Numbered from the stretch's first letter, positions 16,332 to 25,716 are shown. The stretch is DNA of 64,000 bases from Streptomyces poonensis (GCF_014650915.1 NZ_BMVW01000003.1:124001-188000); one strand, 5' to 3'. A program made the numbers and translations. Notes: generated by a model from the sequence alone, not told the origin.

Positions 16332-16369
16332 CGAGACCGCACCCGACGAGTCCCCAGGAGATGACGACC

Positions 16370-17185
16370 ATGGCCACTGAGACGGCCACGACCGCCGAGG
16401 TCGCCGGAAACACCGAGGACACCCCGGCGGTGACGTACGCCGCCCGTGTCGAGCACGTCTCGAAGTCCTTCCCGGCACCCGGCACGTCCGGCGGGCAGCA
16501 GCTCGTACTGGACGACATCACACTCGATGTCGCACCCGGCGAGTTCGTCACCCTCCTGGGGGCCTCGGGCTGCGGCAAGTCCACCCTGCTCAACCTGGTC
16601 GCGGGACTGGACCGGCCGACCGCCGGCTCGATCGGCACGGACGGCCGGCCCGCCCTGATGTTCCAGGAGCACGCGCTGTTCCCGTGGCTCACCGCGGGCA
16701 AGAACGTCGAACTCGCCCTGAGACTGCGCGGGGTGGCCAAGGCGGAGCGCCGGCAGGAGGCGGAACGGCTGCTGGACCTCGTACGCCTCCAGGGCGCGTA
16801 CGGCAAGCGGGTGCACGAACTGTCGGGCGGTATGCGGCAGCGCGTCGCCCTGGCCCGGGCGCTGGCCCAGGAGAGCCGGCTGCTGCTGATGGACGAGCCG
16901 TTCGCCGCGCTGGACGCGATCACACGGGACGTGCTGCACGACGAACTGACCCGCATCTGGCGGGAGACGGGGCTGTCGGTGCTGTTCGTGACGCACAACG
17001 TGCGCGAGGCGGTCCGGCTGGCCCAGCGCGTCGTCCTGCTGTCCTCGCGCCCGGGCCGCATCGCCCGGCAGTGGACGGTCGGCCTGCCACATCCGCGTCG
17101 CCTCGAGGACACCGCGGTCGCCGAGCTGTCCGTAGAGATCACCGAAGAACTGCGTGGGGAGATCCGCCGCCATGGCCGGCACTGA
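16370..17185 (+). CDS. Sulfonate/nitrate-type ABC transporter ATP-binding protein (SsuB/TauB-like)
   Basis: A 271-residue ATPase with Walker A LLGASGCGKSTLLNLVAG, Q-loop MFQEHALFPWLTAGKNVELAL, signature LSGGMRQRVALARALAQ, Walker B LLLMDEPFAALDA and switch FVTHNVREAV. FQEHALFPW is typical of the SsuB/TauB/NrtD branch. Two in-frame ATGs exist at 16361 and 16370; CAGGAG lies flush against the first and 9 nt ahead of the second, so 16370 is the better start. It is 38 bp after the binding-protein stop and overlaps the permease gene by 14 bp. Confidence 0.88.
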   Translation: MATETATTAEVAGNTEDTPAVTYAARVEHVSKSFPAPGTSGGQQLVLDDITLDVAPGEFVTLLGASGCGKSTLLNLVAGLDRPTAGSIGTDGRPALMFQEHALFPWLTAGKNVELALRLRGVAKAERRQEAERLLDLVRLQGAYGKRVHELSGGMRQRVALARALAQESRLLLMDEPFAALDAITRDVLHDELTRIWRETGLSVLFVTHNVREAVRLAQRVVLLSSRPGRIARQWTVGLPHPRRLEDTAVAELSVEITEELRGEIRRHGRH

Positions 17186-18122
17186 CAACGGCGTCGACGT
17201 CGAGACCGGCATCAAGTCCGGCATCACCGGGGACAGCGCCCCTGCGGTCGCGAAGCCACAGGATGCGAACGACCTGGCGGGGCTGGAGGCAGGGCTCGAC
17301 GCACTGGACTCGGTGCACGTCGCCCGTACGTCCCTGCGCGAGACCCTGCTCCGCAAGACACTGCCGCCCGTCATCGCCGTCGCGCTGGTGCTGGTGCTGT
17401 GGCAACTGCTGGTGTGGGCCGAGGTCGCCCCCGAGTACAAGCTGGCCTCACCGTCCGACGTGTGGGGCGAGGCGCGCGAGGCCTGGTTCCAGGGGACGCT
17501 GCTCGACTACATCTGGACGTCCGTCTCCCGCGGTCTGCTCGGCTTCCTGATGGCGCTGGCCATCGGTACGCCGCTCGGCCTGCTGGTGGCCCGGGTGGGG
17601 TTCGTCCGGGCGGCCATCGGCCCGATCCTGTCCGGCCTCCAGTCCCTGCCGTCGGTGGCCTGGGTGCCGCCCGCCGTGATCTGGCTGGGCCTGAACGACT
17701 CCATGATGTACGCCGTGATCCTGCTCGGAGCGGTCCCGTCCGTCGCCAACGGCCTCGTCGCGGGCATCGACCAGATCCCGCCGCTGTTCCTGCGCGCGGG
17801 GCGCACACTGGGCGCGACCGGGCTGCGCGAGGCCTGGCACATCGTGATGCCGGGAGCGCTGCCCGGTTATCTGGCGGGGCTGAAGCAGGGCTGGGCGTTC
17901 TCCTGGCGGTCGCTGATGGCCGCCGAGATCATCGCCTCCTCGCCCGATCTCGGCGTCGGCCTCGGCCAGTTGCTGGAGAACGGGCGCAACAACAGCAGCA
18001 TGGCGCAGGTGTTCCTGGCCATCCTCCTGATCCTGCTCGTCGGGATCGCCATCGACCTGCTGATCTTCAGCCCGCTGGAGCGGCGGGTGCTGCGCGGCCG
18101 GGGCCTGCTGGTGACCCGCTGA
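17172..18122 (+). CDS. Sulfonate/nitrate-type ABC transporter permease (SsuC/TauC-like)
   Basis: A 316-residue permease. After a 60-residue cytosolic lead, helices start at VIAVALVLVLWQLLVW. LQSLPSVAWVPPAVIWLGLND and the EAA-type loop RAGRTLGATGLREAWHIVMPGALPGYLAGLKQGWAFSW are diagnostic of SsuC/TauC. ATG at 17172 follows GGGAGA and overlaps the end of the ATPase gene, so the pair is translationally coupled. It completes the binder-ATPase-permease unit; no SsuD or SsuE gene follows it. Confidence 0.88.
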   Translation: MAGTDNGVDVETGIKSGITGDSAPAVAKPQDANDLAGLEAGLDALDSVHVARTSLRETLLRKTLPPVIAVALVLVLWQLLVWAEVAPEYKLASPSDVWGEAREAWFQGTLLDYIWTSVSRGLLGFLMALAIGTPLGLLVARVGFVRAAIGPILSGLQSLPSVAWVPPAVIWLGLNDSMMYAVILLGAVPSVANGLVAGIDQIPPLFLRAGRTLGATGLREAWHIVMPGALPGYLAGLKQGWAFSWRSLMAAEIIASSPDLGVGLGQLLENGRNNSSMAQVFLAILLILLVGIAIDLLIFSPLERRVLRGRGLLVTR

Positions 18123-18148
18123 ACGCACGGGACGGAGCGCGAGAGCAC

Positions 18149-18164
18149 CGCCCCGCAAGGGGCG
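18149..18164 (+). terminator. Short GC hairpin after the sulfonate-type transporter operon
   Basis: CGCCCC, GCAA tetraloop, GGGGCG, 27 bp after the permease stop. The loop is of the stable GNRA class. There is no T-run. It is a likely transcription end or mRNA 3' stabiliser. Confidence 0.4.
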
Positions 18165-18720
18165 CTGCCGGGCCCGCCCCGAGGACTCCGCCGCCGAACG
18201 GACCGCCGCCCTCTCCGCCGCGCTCCCCTCCCTCTGGTACGCACGCCGGGCCGGCAGTGCCGCCCGTGCCATGTTCCCGCGGCTCGTCCGGCTCACCGAC
18301 CCGGACGCCGCCGGCGACGCCTGCCCCTCACCGGCCGCGGCGGGAGAGTGGCTCGCCGCCGAACTCCCGATCCGGTGACCGCCACCCTGACCGCACCGAG
18401 CGCGGAGTTCCCGAAGCCGCCTGGCTGCTGGCCGAAGCCCTGCGCGGCCACTGCCTCGCCCGCCGGAACACCTCGCGGCGGACCGCCACGGCCACCGCCG
18501 GCCTCGCCGCCGCCGAAGCGGCCGGTGACCCGCGGGCCCAGGCCATCTGCCGGCTCAGCCTCGCGCTCGCCCTGGCGGCACGGGCCGGCCGGCAGCGCTG
18601 CCATGCCTCCGCGCTCACCGGGCGGCCGGACCGCTGTCAGCCGGCTCCGGCAGGCCCTGGAACCGCACCGGGCAGGCGGCCGGGACCGCGGCCGGGCCGC
18701 CGCCCTGATCGTGAGAACCG
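18165..18720 (+). pseudogene. Fragment of an AfsR-type NB-ARC/TPR regulator
   Basis: Plus-strand frames read LWYARRAGSAARAMFPRLVR and SPAAAGEWLAAELP, then after a frameshift near 18375 AAWLLAEALRGHCLARRN and AGLAAAEAAGDPRAQAICRL, then after another shift SRLRQALEPHRAGGRDRGRA. These are the start of the TPR part of AfsR/SARP-like regulators. There is no start codon, NB-ARC domain or intact frame, so it is a relic. It covers part of what is missing from the scar at 3343-3586. From 18720 to 19193 I can recognise nothing on either strand. Confidence 0.5.
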
Positions 18721-19193
18721 ACCGAGGCCCGAGAACTCGGTCTCGGCCAGGCGCCGGATGGCGCAGACGACCGCCTCGGTCCACGGGCCGTCCGCTCCGT
18801 TGCCCCTGGGGACACCGGACCGCGCCGTCGTGCAGCACCGATGGCAGGAGGAGAGGCCGGGCAGAGCCGACTGGCGGGAATGCCCGCACAGCCTGTACTC
18901 CCCCGCTTGTCGAGATCGACCGGCGCGCCGACGACGCAGGCGTCGGGGAATGCCTCGAGACCATCCGGGGGGAAGGCGGCTCCCCCTCCACGCCGTGGGT
19001 GCGGAGGGCTTCCGACGCGTCGGCCCTGGCTCGTTCGTCCACGAGCGTCAGCGGGCCGAGGTGGTACCGGCCGACCTCGACGGCCACGTGGTGGCCGGCA
19101 TGGTGGTGAAGGGGCATGACACGGCGGGGCGCCGGAACCGTCGGCCGGGCGAGCCTAAGGTACGAGAAGCACCACGCCTGCCCGGGAGAACCT

Positions 19194-20315
19194 GTGCCCC
19201 GTAACCGCGAACGACGTACCGCCCGTGCCTTCGAAGCCATCGAGCCCCCGAGCGGCGCCGAGACGGTCCTGGGTGTCATCGCAGTGACGGCGCTGGTGGT
19301 GATCCTGGGTGCCCTCTCCGGGTCCGCGGTGTGGCTGCTCGGACTCCTGGTCTTCCTGCCGGGCACGGCCTCAGCACTGTGCACGGTGCGCCAGACGGCA
19401 TTCGTCGCGGTGTGGACCACGCTCGTGGTCACCGCCACGGTGCTGGCCGGACACCGTGCCGGGCAACGGTGGCTCGACAGCGTCGTGATGATGCTGCTCA
19501 CCCTTGCCCTGGGAGCGACCTCCGTGTACGCCTGCCACCGGCGTCTGAGGCGCGAGCACGACCTGCTCCGGCTGCGCTCCACGGCCGTCGTCATGCAACG
19601 GCACATCCTTCGCCCGCTGCCGATCCGCACCGCCGGCGTGCGAGTGGACGGCGTCTACGAGCCCGTGCAGGAGGACCGGCTCGTGGGCGGTGACGTCTAC
19701 GACGCCGTCGAGACGCTCTGGGGTACGCGGCTGCTCATCGGCGACGTCCAGGGCAAGGGGCTCGCCGCGGTCGGCACCGCGTTCGCCGTCATCGGGGCGT
19801 TCCGCGAGGCCGCCCACCGCGAGCCCACGCTGACCGCGCTCGTCGCCGCCATGGACTCGTCGGTCGTCCTGCACAACCAGTACGCGGAACGGACCGGCCA
19901 GGACGAGCGGTTCGTCACGGCCCTCGTCGTCGCCGTCGACGACGGGGGCGGGGCCGAGGCGGTGAACTGCGGACACGTGCCGCCCTACCTGCTGCACGAC
20001 GGCGCGGTCACCACACCGGTGCTCGAGTCCGGCGTCCCGCTGGGCCTTGCCGCGCTCACCGACGAGCCGGCCGCCGTCAGCCGGTTCCCCTTTCCCCCCG
20101 GTGCGACGCTGCTGCTGACCACGGACGGCATCACCGAGACACGCGCGCCCGACGGCACCTTCTACCCGCTGGAGGAACGCCTGGCCGGCCGGCCCCCGGC
20201 TCCGCTCGGCCGCACACCACGAGCACTGTACGAGGACGCCCGCGCATTCGCCGAGGACGACGGTCAGCACGACGACATCGCGATCCTCACCGTCCGGCGC
20301 ACGGCCGGCGGGTGA
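19194..20315 (+). CDS. Membrane-anchored SpoIIE-type PP2C serine phosphatase
   Basis: A 373-residue protein: residues about 20-105 hold three or four membrane helices (VLGVIAVTALVVILGAL, AVWLLGLLVFLPGTA, SVVMMLLTLALGATSVYAC). A PP2C/SpoIIE catalytic domain follows from about residue 140. Metal-binding acidic motifs are visible in VGGDVYDAV, LLIGDVQGKG, NCGHVPPYLL, LLLTTDGITETR and DDGQHDDIAILTV. It should dephosphorylate an anti-anti-sigma-type partner, none of which is encoded nearby. The GTG at 19194 is chosen for its GGGAGAA ribosome site; an earlier in-frame ATG at 19116 is possible. Confidence 0.85.
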   Translation: MPRNRERRTARAFEAIEPPSGAETVLGVIAVTALVVILGALSGSAVWLLGLLVFLPGTASALCTVRQTAFVAVWTTLVVTATVLAGHRAGQRWLDSVVMMLLTLALGATSVYACHRRLRREHDLLRLRSTAVVMQRHILRPLPIRTAGVRVDGVYEPVQEDRLVGGDVYDAVETLWGTRLLIGDVQGKGLAAVGTAFAVIGAFREAAHREPTLTALVAAMDSSVVLHNQYAERTGQDERFVTALVVAVDDGGGAEAVNCGHVPPYLLHDGAVTTPVLESGVPLGLAALTDEPAAVSRFPFPPGATLLLTTDGITETRAPDGTFYPLEERLAGRPPAPLGRTPRALYEDARAFAEDDGQHDDIAILTVRRTAGG

Positions 20316-20604
20316 TTCCCAGGCGGGTCGGGGCGTACGCGGCCACCGGGCTCCGTTTCCAGCCCCGATTCCGGTCCCGCCTCCGCCCTCGGTCCCAGCC
20401 TCGCGTCGCCCTCGCGTCCGCGCCTCCGGTTCGCGTCCTCGCGGGCGCGCAGGCCGGCCCGTGTGCCAGCTTGCGGCGAACACAACAGTCGCTGCCTCGA
20501 GCAACCATCAAGGCGGAGGCGTGAACGGCACGGCTCCCGCGAGGACATGGGCACCCGGCGCGCCGCCATGGCGACTTCTCGCGGGAAGCGGCGCCGAGGA
20601 GGGA

Positions 20605-20655
20605 CGAGCCCGCCTCACCGTGCCCGGGGAACCAGGACACGCCGAGGCGGGCTCG
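20605..20655. terminator. Strong hairpin between PP2C and beta-glucosidase genes
   Basis: CGAGCCCGCCTC (20605-20616) and GAGGCGGGCTCG (20644-20655) are perfect 12-bp arms around a 27-nt loop. It lies 48 bp past the beta-glucosidase stop on the minus strand and serves the convergent pair. The rest of 20316-20604 shows no gene. Confidence 0.65.
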
Positions 20656-20703
20656 CGGTGCGGCACCGTGCGGGGCGGCGATGTGATGCCGCACCGGGTC
20701 CGG

Positions 20704-22149
20704 TCAGGCGTCGGGCAGGACGCCGGTGCGTGCCAGCTCGGAGTACCAGCGGGCACTGGCCTTGGGGATCCGCGTGCCGGTCGGGTAGTCCACGTAGACG
20801 GCGCCGAAGCGCTTGCTGTAGCCGTGTCCCCACTCGAAGTTGTCCAGCAGCGACCACAGGAAGTACCCGCGTACGTCCGCTCCGTCCGCGACGGCCTGGT
20901 GGACGGCGGCCAGGTGGCCGCGCAGGTAGGCGATGCGGGCGGGGTCGTTGACCTCGCCGGAGGGGTTGACGTAGTCGTCGGAGGCGGTGCCGTTCTCGGT
21001 GATGGCCAGGGGCAGCCCGGGGAAGTCGGACGCGAGCCGCCGCAGCAGGTCGTACAGGCCGGTCGGGTCGACGGCCCAGCCCTTCATCGGGGTGGTGTCG
21101 CCCGGGGGCTGGTGGAAGGCGACCTCGTCGGCGGCCGGCCACGGGCTGTGGGCGCTGTTGCCGTGCCCGTCCGAGGAGTGGCTGCCGCTGCCGTCGGCCC
21201 GGGAGACGAGGGTGGGCGTGTAGTAGTTGACGCCGAGGAGGTCCAGCGGCTGGTGGATCAGCTCCAGGTCGCCGTCCTTGACGTACGACCAGTCGGTCAG
21301 CGCGGCGGTGTCCTTGAGGAGGTCCTCCGGGTAGGCGCCGCGCAGCATCGGCCCGGTGAAGACCCGGTTGGCCAGCGCGTCGATACGGCGGGCGGCGTCG
21401 ACGTCGGCGTCGCTGCCGGTGAGCGGGCGCACCTGGTGGAAGTTGAGGCTGACCAGGCACCGGGCGTCCTTGGGGATACGGTCGCGCAGCGCCCGGACGG
21501 CCAGGCCGTGGCCCAGGTTGAGGTGGTGGGCGGCGCGCAGGGCGGCGACCGGGTCGGTGCGGCCGGGGGCGTGCACGCCGGAGCCGTAGCCGAGGAAGGC
21601 GCTGCACCAGGGCTCGTTGAGGGTGGTCCAGGTCTTCACCCGGTCACCGAGGGCGTCGGCGGCCAGGGCCGCGTACTCGGCGAACCGCTCGGCGGTGACG
21701 CGCTCCGGCCAGCCGCCGGCGTCCTCCAGGTCCTGCGGCAGGTCCCAGTGGTAGAGGGTGGCGACGGGCTGGATGTTCCTCTCCAGCAGCTCGTCGACGA
21801 GCCGCCGGTAGAAGTCCAGCCCCTTCTGCACGGCGGGACCGCGTCCGGTGGGCTGGATACGCGGCCAGGCGAGGGAGAAGCGGTAGGCGCCGATGCCGAG
21901 GTCGGCCATGAGGGCCACGTCCTCGCGCCAGCGGTGGTAGTGATCGGTGGCGATGTCGCCGGTGTCGCCGTTGCGGACCCGGCCGGGGGTGCGGGCATAG
22001 GTGTCCCAGATGGACGGCGTACGGCCGTCCTCCGCGACGGCTCCCTCGATCTGGTACGCGGCGGTCGAGAAGCCCCAGAGGAAACCTTCGGGGAAGGTGC
22101 GGGAGGCGTCCGGGGCGGACGCGGTCTGCTGCTGTGCTGCGGTGACCAC
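20704..22149 (-). CDS. Family 1 glycoside hydrolase (beta-glucosidase)
   Basis: A 481-residue GH1 enzyme. [19 protein letters not shown] opens the barrel. The acid/base glutamate is in [12 protein letters not shown] (about residue 170) and the nucleophile in [12 protein letters not shown] (about residue 375). [14 protein letters not shown] is the aglycone-site tail. No signal peptide, so it splits imported cello- or other beta-gluco-oligosaccharides in the cytosol. GTG start at 22149 follows GGAAGGA. It is the last gene of a binder-permease-permease-glucosidase operon like cebEFG-bglC. Confidence 0.92.
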   Translation of the reverse strand: MVTAAQQQTASAPDASRTFPEGFLWGFSTAAYQIEGAVAEDGRTPSIWDTYARTPGRVRNGDTGDIATDHYHRWREDVALMADLGIGAYRFSLAWPRIQPTGRGPAVQKGLDFYRRLVDELLERNIQPVATLYHWDLPQDLEDAGGWPERVTAERFAEYAALAADALGDRVKTWTTLNEPWCSAFLGYGSGVHAPGRTDPVAALRAAHHLNLGHGLAVRALRDRIPKDARCLVSLNFHQVRPLTGSDADVDAARRIDALANRVFTGPMLRGAYPEDLLKDTAALTDWSYVKDGDLELIHQPLDLLGVNYYTPTLVSRADGSGSHSSDGHGNSAHSPWPAADEVAFHQPPGDTTPMKGWAVDPTGLYDLLRRLASDFPGLPLAITENGTASDDYVNPSGEVNDPARIAYLRGHLAAVHQAVADGADVRGYFLWSLLDNFEWGHGYSKRFGAVYVDYPTGTRIPKASARWYSELARTGVLPDA

Positions 22150-22206
22150 GTGGATCCTTCCGAGTCGGGGTGGGACGGCACTTCCGGGTCGAGCCGGTGC
22201 GGCGGG

Positions 22207-23145
22207 TCAGCCCTTGACGGCGCCCGCCATGATGCCGCTGACGATCTGGCGGCCGAAGACGACGAACATCACCAGCAGCGGCAGCGTGCCGAGGAGCGCG
22301 CCCGCCATGATCAGGGACTGGTCGCGGATGTAGCCGGCGCTGAGCTGGGTGAGGGCGACGGGGACCGTCGGGTTGGTCATGTCGAGCACCACGAACGGCC
22401 AGAAGAAGTCGTTCCACGCGTGCACGAACGTGATCATGAAGATGACCGCCATCGCGGGGCGCGCCACGGGCAGCACGATGCTCCAGAAGATGCGCAGTGA
22501 GTGCGCGCCGTCCATGCGGCCGGCCTCGACCAGTTCGTCCGGCAGCGCCTCAGACAGGTACTGCCGCATGAAGAAGACGCCGACCGCGCTCACCAGGGTG
22601 GGGAAGATGACGGCGGGCAGCTCCTGCGACCAGCCCAGCTCGGACATCATCATGAACAGCGGTACGACGCCGAGCTGCGGCGGCACCATCATGGTGCCGA
22701 TCACCAGCATGAGCAGTACGTTGCGGCCCTTGAAGCGCAGCTTGGCGAAGGCAAACCCGGCCAGCGTGGCGAACATGACGGTGGACAGGGCGATGACACC
22801 GGCCACGATCGTGCTGTTGATCATTGCCTTGCCCATCGCCGCCTCGTCCCAGGCGCGGGCGAGGTTGCTGAAGAGGTTCGGGCCGGGCAGGAACGGCGGC
22901 GGCGTCTGGCTGACGCGGGTGTTGTCGGTCGAGGCCGCCACCATCGTCCAGTACAGCGGGAAGATCGACAGGATCGCCGTGATCGCGAGCAGGACGTAGG
23001 CGAGCGGGCCCGCGTGGTGCTGGCGGCCGGCGCCCTGACTCAGCATCCGGCGGCCGCCGCGGGCGAAGGGCGTCTTCGAGGCGGTCTTCTTCGAGGCGGT
23101 CCCGGCCGGCGCGTCCGTCCGGACCGGGAGGCTTTCTGTGGTCAT
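22207..23145 (-). CDS. Carbohydrate ABC transporter permease (CebG/MalG-like)
   Basis: A 312-residue permease with six predicted helices, first YVLLAITAILSIFPLYWTMV. The EAA loop ELVEAGRMDGAHSLRIFWSI and QLGVVPLFMMMSELGW are typical of the MalG/CebG half of sugar importers. ATG at 23145 follows CAGGAG. It sits 57 bp upstream of the beta-glucosidase gene and 22 bp after its partner permease, and would pair with it to form the sugar channel. No ATPase is present; streptomycete sugar importers of this type share a distant MsiK-type ATPase. Confidence 0.9.
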   Translation of the reverse strand: MTTESLPVRTDAPAGTASKKTASKTPFARGGRRMLSQGAGRQHHAGPLAYVLLAITAILSIFPLYWTMVAASTDNTRVSQTPPPFLPGPNLFSNLARAWDEAAMGKAMINSTIVAGVIALSTVMFATLAGFAFAKLRFKGRNVLLMLVIGTMMVPPQLGVVPLFMMMSELGWSQELPAVIFPTLVSAVGVFFMRQYLSEALPDELVEAGRMDGAHSLRIFWSIVLPVARPAMAVIFMITFVHAWNDFFWPFVVLDMTNPTVPVALTQLSAGYIRDQSLIMAGALLGTLPLLVMFVVFGRQIVSGIMAGAVKG

Positions 23146-23167
23146 GGAGACTCCTGGTCGGGACCGG

Positions 23168-24166
23168 TCAGGACGTACGGGAGCGCAGGCGCTTGATCAG
23201 GCGCTGCGCCACGAAGACGAGGACGAGCAGCAGGAACATCGCCCAGGCGACGGTCGCCGAGCGGCCCATCTGGTAGTTCTTCCAGCCCTCCTCGTACAGC
23301 AGCAGGCCCAGCGTCTGGTACTGGTTGTCCGCGCCGCCCGTCACACCGTTGGGCCCCTGCCCGAAGATCAGCGGCTCACCGAACAGCTGGGTGGCGCCGA
23401 TGGTGGAGAGCACGATGGTGAAGACGATGGTGGAGCGGATGCCCGGCACGGTGACGTGCGTGAACTGCTTCCAGCGGGAGGCGCCGTCGATGGCGGCGGC
23501 CTCGTACCGGTCGGCGGGCACGGCCTGCATCGCGGCCAGGTAGAGCAGCGCGTTGTAGCCGGTCCAGCGCCAGATGACGATGGTCGAGATGGCGAGCTGG
23601 GCGGGCCACTTGTCGGCCTCCCAGTCCACCGGGTCGATACCGACCAGACCGAGCCCCCAGTTGATCATGCCGAAGTCGCGCTCGAAGATCATGGTGAACA
23701 CGAGGGCGGCGGCGCCGACCGAGGTGGCGTACGGCACGAGCGAGGCGACGCGGAAGAAGAGCGAGCCGCGCATCCGGTAGTTGAGCAGATGGGCGAGGCC
23801 GAGCGCCATCAGCAGCTGCGGCACCGTGGAGATGATGCCGATCGTGATGGTGTTGCCGAGCGCGTTCCAGAACCGGGAGTCGTTCCACAGCTCGATGTAG
23901 TTGTCGAGCGCCACCCACTCCATGACGTCGAGGGTGGCCAGTTCCACCCGGTGCAGGGAGATCCAGGAGGTGTAGAGGAGCGGGTAGAAGCTGAACGCGG
24001 CGAACACGACGAAGAACGGCGCGACGAACGCGTACGGCGCGCCCTTGACGTCGAGCCGGTGCAGCAGCGCGCCGCGCCGCCGGCCCGTGCCGTCGCCGCC
24101 CGGCGTACGGGACGGTCCGCGCCGGCCCGCGCCGCCGGCCTGGGCCTTGGTGGTGGAGGTGGCCAC
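23168..24166 (-). CDS. Carbohydrate ABC transporter permease (CebF/MalF-like)
   Basis: A 332-residue permease. After a basic N-terminus come APYAFVAPFFVVFAAFSFYP and five more helices; the EAA loop DRYEAAAIDGASRWKQFTHV and GGADNQYQTLGLLLYEEGW near the end fit MalF/CebF-type proteins. The GTG at 24166 is preferred over an upstream ATG at 24310 because GGAAGGAAG precedes it directly and the longer N-terminus overlaps the end of the preceding gene. Partner of the permease at 22207. Confidence 0.88.
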   Translation of the reverse strand: MATSTTKAQAGGAGRRGPSRTPGGDGTGRRRGALLHRLDVKGAPYAFVAPFFVVFAAFSFYPLLYTSWISLHRVELATLDVMEWVALDNYIELWNDSRFWNALGNTITIGIISTVPQLLMALGLAHLLNYRMRGSLFFRVASLVPYATSVGAAALVFTMIFERDFGMINWGLGLVGIDPVDWEADKWPAQLAISTIVIWRWTGYNALLYLAAMQAVPADRYEAAAIDGASRWKQFTHVTVPGIRSTIVFTIVLSTIGATQLFGEPLIFGQGPNGVTGGADNQYQTLGLLLYEEGWKNYQMGRSATVAWAMFLLLVLVFVAQRLIKRLRSRTS

Positions 24167-24267
24167 CGGACTTCCTTCCTGAAGAGCTGAGGTGTGAGCC
24201 GGTTCCGGGGCCCGGGCCGGCCCGCGACGTGCGGCGGGCGGGCCCGGGCGGCCGGCGGGGCGACGGG

Positions 24268-25578
24268 TCAGCGGACCGCCTTCTTGATGCGCTCCCCGGT
24301 GGTCTTCCATGCCTCGTCACGCGAGGTTCCCTGCTCGACCAGGGCCAGGCCCTGGGAGATGGTGTCCTTGATCGTGCCGTCCTTGCGGCCGAGGATCTGG
24401 TTGTCCGGGATCTCCTGGGCGGCCTCGCCGAAGATCTGGCCGGTCGGGGCGTTGTTGAAGTACTCGTCCGTGACCTTCTTGACCTCGGGCAGTTCCAAGG
24501 CCTTCTGCGAGGAGGGAACGCTGCCCTGCTGCTGGAAGATGTGCGCCTGCTGCTCGGGCGCGGTCAGCCAGGCGACGAGCTTCTTGGCCTCCTCCTTCAC
24601 CGGGCTCTGCTCGACCACACCGAGGAAGGAACCGCCCCAGTTGGCGCCCTTGGGGGCCTTGGCGATGTCCCACTTGCCCTTGTTCGGCTCGCCGGCCTTC
24701 TCCCTGATGTGGCCGAGCATCCAGGCCGGGCAGACGGCCGTGGCGAACGTGCCGTTGGCCAGGCCCGGGTCCCAGCCCGGCTGGAACTGGCGGAGCTTGG
24801 CGGACAGATCGTCCTCGGCGGCGTCCGCGGCGAGGTTCCAGGCCTCCTTGACGGCCGGGTTGGTGTCGTAGATCAGGTCGCCCTCGGCGTTGTAGTACTG
24901 CTCGGGGTAGCCGAAGACCATGGCGTTGAACAGGCCGCTGGCCGCGTCCATGAAGGCCACGTCACCGCCCTTGAAGTTCTCCTTGAAGGTGCGGCCCACC
25001 TCGACGTACTTCTTCCAGTCCCCCGCCCACAGCTTGGCGACCTCCTCGCGGTCGGTGGGCAGTCCGGCCTTCTCGAAGTAGTCCCTGCGGTAGCAGACGG
25101 CCATCGGACCGATGTCGGTGCCGAGACCCAGCACCTTGCCGTCCTTCGTGGTGATCTGGCCCTGCTTCCACGGCAGGAAGTGGTCGGCGCCCTTCACATC
25201 GGAGAAGTCCACGAACTTGTCGGCCTGGGTCTCGACGATCTCCTTGGCGCGGCCGATCTCGATGCCCTGGATGTCCTTCAGGCCCTTGCCCGCGGCCAGC
25301 CTGGTCTGCAGGGCCGGGTAGTAGGTCTGCTCGTCGCCGGCCACCTCGACCTTGACGTCGACGTTCGGGTTCTCCTTCTCGTACTTCTCGAAGAGGCCCG
25401 TCTCCTTGAAGCCCATCACCCCGTACAGGCCCACCGTGATGGTGACCTTGCCGTCCTTCTTGCCGCCGCCCGTCACCGATTCGTCGCTGCCGCCGCACCC
25501 GGCGACGAGCGCGAGCGCACCCGCGGCCGCGACGACCGCGGCCGCTCTCCTGCGTGATGACCTGTGAAGCATGCTCAT
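24268..25578 (-). CDS. Extracellular sugar-binding lipoprotein (CebE-like)
   Basis: A 436-residue lipoprotein; the signal ends in L-V-A-G-C-G-G. It is a group-1 solute-binding protein: KVTITVGLYGVMGFKETGLF, FEKYEKENPNVDVKVEV, LQTRLAAGKGLKDIQGIEIG, DIGPMAVCYRRDYFEKAG and AWLTAPEQQAHIFQQQG. It would capture oligosaccharides, probably beta-glucosides given the GH1 gene in the operon. The ATG at 25578 follows a strong GGAGGA. The longer frame back to 25713 contains operator palindromes and is unlikely to be translated. Confidence 0.9.
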   Translation of the reverse strand: MSMLHRSSRRRAAAVVAAAGALALVAGCGGSDESVTGGGKKDGKVTITVGLYGVMGFKETGLFEKYEKENPNVDVKVEVAGDEQTYYPALQTRLAAGKGLKDIQGIEIGRAKEIVETQADKFVDFSDVKGADHFLPWKQGQITTKDGKVLGLGTDIGPMAVCYRRDYFEKAGLPTDREEVAKLWAGDWKKYVEVGRTFKENFKGGDVAFMDAASGLFNAMVFGYPEQYYNAEGDLIYDTNPAVKEAWNLAADAAEDDLSAKLRQFQPGWDPGLANGTFATAVCPAWMLGHIREKAGEPNKGKWDIAKAPKGANWGGSFLGVVEQSPVKEEAKKLVAWLTAPEQQAHIFQQQGSVPSSQKALELPEVKKVTDEYFNNAPTGQIFGEAAQEIPDNQILGRKDGTIKDTISQGLALVEQGTSRDEAWKTTGERIKKAVR

Positions 25579-25653
25579 GTCTTCCTCCAAGCGGCGGCGC
25601 TGACGCACCGGAAGGGCGAGGTGTGCGAGGGCGATGGCGGACACGACAGGTGA

Positions 25654-25667
25654 TGGGAACGTGCCCA
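25654..25667. promoter_or_regulatory. LacI-type operator 1
   Basis: TGGGAACGTGCCCA is a near-perfect 14-bp palindrome upstream of the sugar-binding-protein gene. It is one base off the second palindrome 45 bp away and has the CG-centred form of LacI/CebR-family sites. It likely binds the divergently encoded LacI protein. Confidence 0.7.
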
Positions 25668-25694
25668 CTGAAGGGTGCGCACGGGCCCAGCGAA

Positions 25695-25716
25695 CCGGTG
25701 GGAACGTTCCCACCGG
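25695..25716. promoter_or_regulatory. LacI-type operator 2 (perfect 22-bp palindrome)
   Basis: The core TGGGAACGTTCCCA at 25699-25712 extends to a perfect 22-bp palindrome centred on 25705/25706. It lies in the divergent region between the sugar importer and the LacI gene. The centre-to-centre distance to operator 1 is 45 bp. Known CebR sites read TGGGAGCGCTCCCA; this site differs at two symmetric positions. Confidence 0.8.
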
